A stretch of 64,000 nt of DNA from assembly GCA_036873135.1 (NCBI GenBank), contig JAPTYO010000007.1:10460763-10524762 (forward strand), given 5' to 3'. Below the pieces are notes generated by a model. The model ran no database searches. It saw nothing but the letters and a program-made list of their open reading frames with translations, and was not told where the DNA came from. This stretch comes from Clarkia xantiana subsp. parviflora (lineage: Eukaryota; Streptophyta; Magnoliopsida; Myrtales; Onagraceae). The translations under genes and the position numbers were made by a program. Positions 63,070 through 64,000 of this stretch are shown piece after piece; within the stretch, counting starts at the first letter, position 1, and each line of letters starts with the position of its first letter.

Positions 63070-63271
63070 TCACCAAACATAGAGAAGAGAAACCAAGAAG
63101 AGGATAGTTATTGCGATGGTGGAGGAGAGTGAAGGTAGGCTGCCATGGTTGCCATATGGGTAGATTCCAGGAGGTGTGGTTCCATACGGTCCATACCCGT
63201 AAGGCGTGTTTGTTGTTGGAGTTGTGGTGCTTGGTGTCTTTGGGCTCGAAGAAGGTGTATTCCCTGCATCA
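63070..63271 (-). CDS. Last exon of a GPI-anchored-type cell-surface protein (partial)
   Basis: On the minus strand, after the acceptor-like TTGATGCAG at 63272-63280, the frame reads GNTPSSSPKTPSTTTPTTNT, then PYGYGPYGTTPPGIYPYG, NHGSLPSLSSTIAITILFLV and SLLYVW before TGA at 63072-63070. A Ser/Thr/Pro-rich spacer, small residues and a hydrophobic C-terminus are the signature of a GPI-anchor signal. Similar tails occur in plant X8-domain and lipid-transfer GPI proteins, but the functional domain is not in this exon, so the family is open. A second acceptor 8 bases downstream is possible. The rest of the gene lies to the right, probably past the window edge. Confidence 0.6.
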
Positions 63272-63280
63272 CTGCATCAA

Positions 63281-64000
63281 TTCAAACCACACTGTCAACT
63301 TTTCTACACAATAGGGAGGGACTCCAACACAATGAATACCGCAAAAAGTAATCTCATTTTCAGAACAAAATGCTAACCTTAATTGTAGTTAACGCTCTCT
63401 CATTTTAGCTCAACACTATTCAATAGTATTTTATTAACACTGTAGTTTCAAATTCAGCCTTGAAGTTTTCAGCACCCCCGGTATATTTGACCAGGTGCTC
63501 TTTATTTAGTAGTTTAGGGTCATGACCGACAATTATTAGCCACTAAAACTAAACAAGGAATTACTGGCCTCAAAAGCCAACATTGCTTTAATGCTTTTTC
63601 CGAAATTCCAAGTATAACAAACCTATTTTATTATTATTATTACTATTAATGTGTTGTAGACTTGTAGTTTGAATTGAACACTATAATTTCTTAGAGATTT
63701 CAAAAAGCTGATTCCCCTTTTTAACATTATTAATGGTATCCCTCCCTCAATTGGAGCCCCACAGCCACATTGACATTGTTCGCTAATAACAAGGTTGTGG
63801 TTAACAGACGTATGCAGCTTATAAGATTTTGGTATTTATTATCATTTTTTAAACATTATATATAATAAAAATATGTAAAAAAAAATAATGACTTGTATAG
63901 CACAAAAGGTAATGTCCGGTTATGCGCGTCGGAAACAAATATAATAGAACTATTAGATTTTGAGTAACTAAATTATCAATTATTTTTTGGCCAAAAAAAT
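63281..64000. other. Intron or upstream sequence of the GPI-type gene; nothing else recognised
   Basis: AT-rich, with stops in all frames and no recognisable exon. It is consistent with a long intron of the minus-strand gene. Confidence 0.4.

Overview
The window is nuclear DNA of a flowering plant, most likely a eudicot. The evidence is spliced genes with GT-AG introns in an AT-rich background, a miR156-regulated SBP-box (SPL) gene, a CYP78A cytochrome P450, plant-type GH3 beta-xylosidases, a plant G3BP-like NTF2/RRM protein, and a dense load of plant transposon families. No bacterial-style operon, CRISPR array or prophage is present.

Layout. 1-2309 is the 5' end of a minus-strand Tat/Ogre-like LTR retrotransposon that runs off the left edge; its LTR carries a 140-bp GA microsatellite. 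2514-7568 is a decayed CACTA (En/Spm) transposon. 7766-11250 (minus) and 16839-19862 (plus) are two intact, head-to-head GH3 beta-xylosidase/arabinofuranosidase paralogues. The 5.6 kb between them holds a SINE-like copy, a near-perfect hairpin, a CACTA-type foldback element and a Harbinger-like element. 19863-25400 is AT-rich with no gene seen. 25409-26058 and 26155-26547 are two hAT-type non-autonomous elements just upstream of the SPL gene (27213-28720). 29541-34157 is a Helitron carrying a 5'-truncated LINE and a possible captured exon. 37153-43106 is a young LTR element of Copia type with almost identical LTRs and a dead interior. 43652-45481 (minus) is a KLUH-like CYP78A gene.

From 45.6 to 52 kb come a long-TIR element, a possible small gene, a hAT MITE, a miRNA-like hairpin and a Mutator-like MITE, followed by a tRNA-Thr(CGT) gene at 52641. 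55240-55620 (minus) encodes a small conserved plant protein, probably mitochondrial. Its promoter carries a 1.6-kb Mutator-like foldback element (55804-57414). 59825-62451 encodes a complete eight-coding-exon G3BP-like RNA-binding protein. The window ends inside a minus-strand gene whose last exon (about 63070-63271) encodes a GPI-anchor-type tail.

The genes do not form a pathway. The two GH3 genes are one duplicated cell-wall function; the others are independent. What stands out is the nested, well-delimited transposon landscape. At least seven insertions have ends and target-site duplications readable directly from the sequence, and several sit within a few hundred bases of a start codon or inside an intron. 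I did not find a convincing previously undescribed biological system. The best leads are two hairpin loci, the mobilised-but-dead LTR element, and the composite Helitron.
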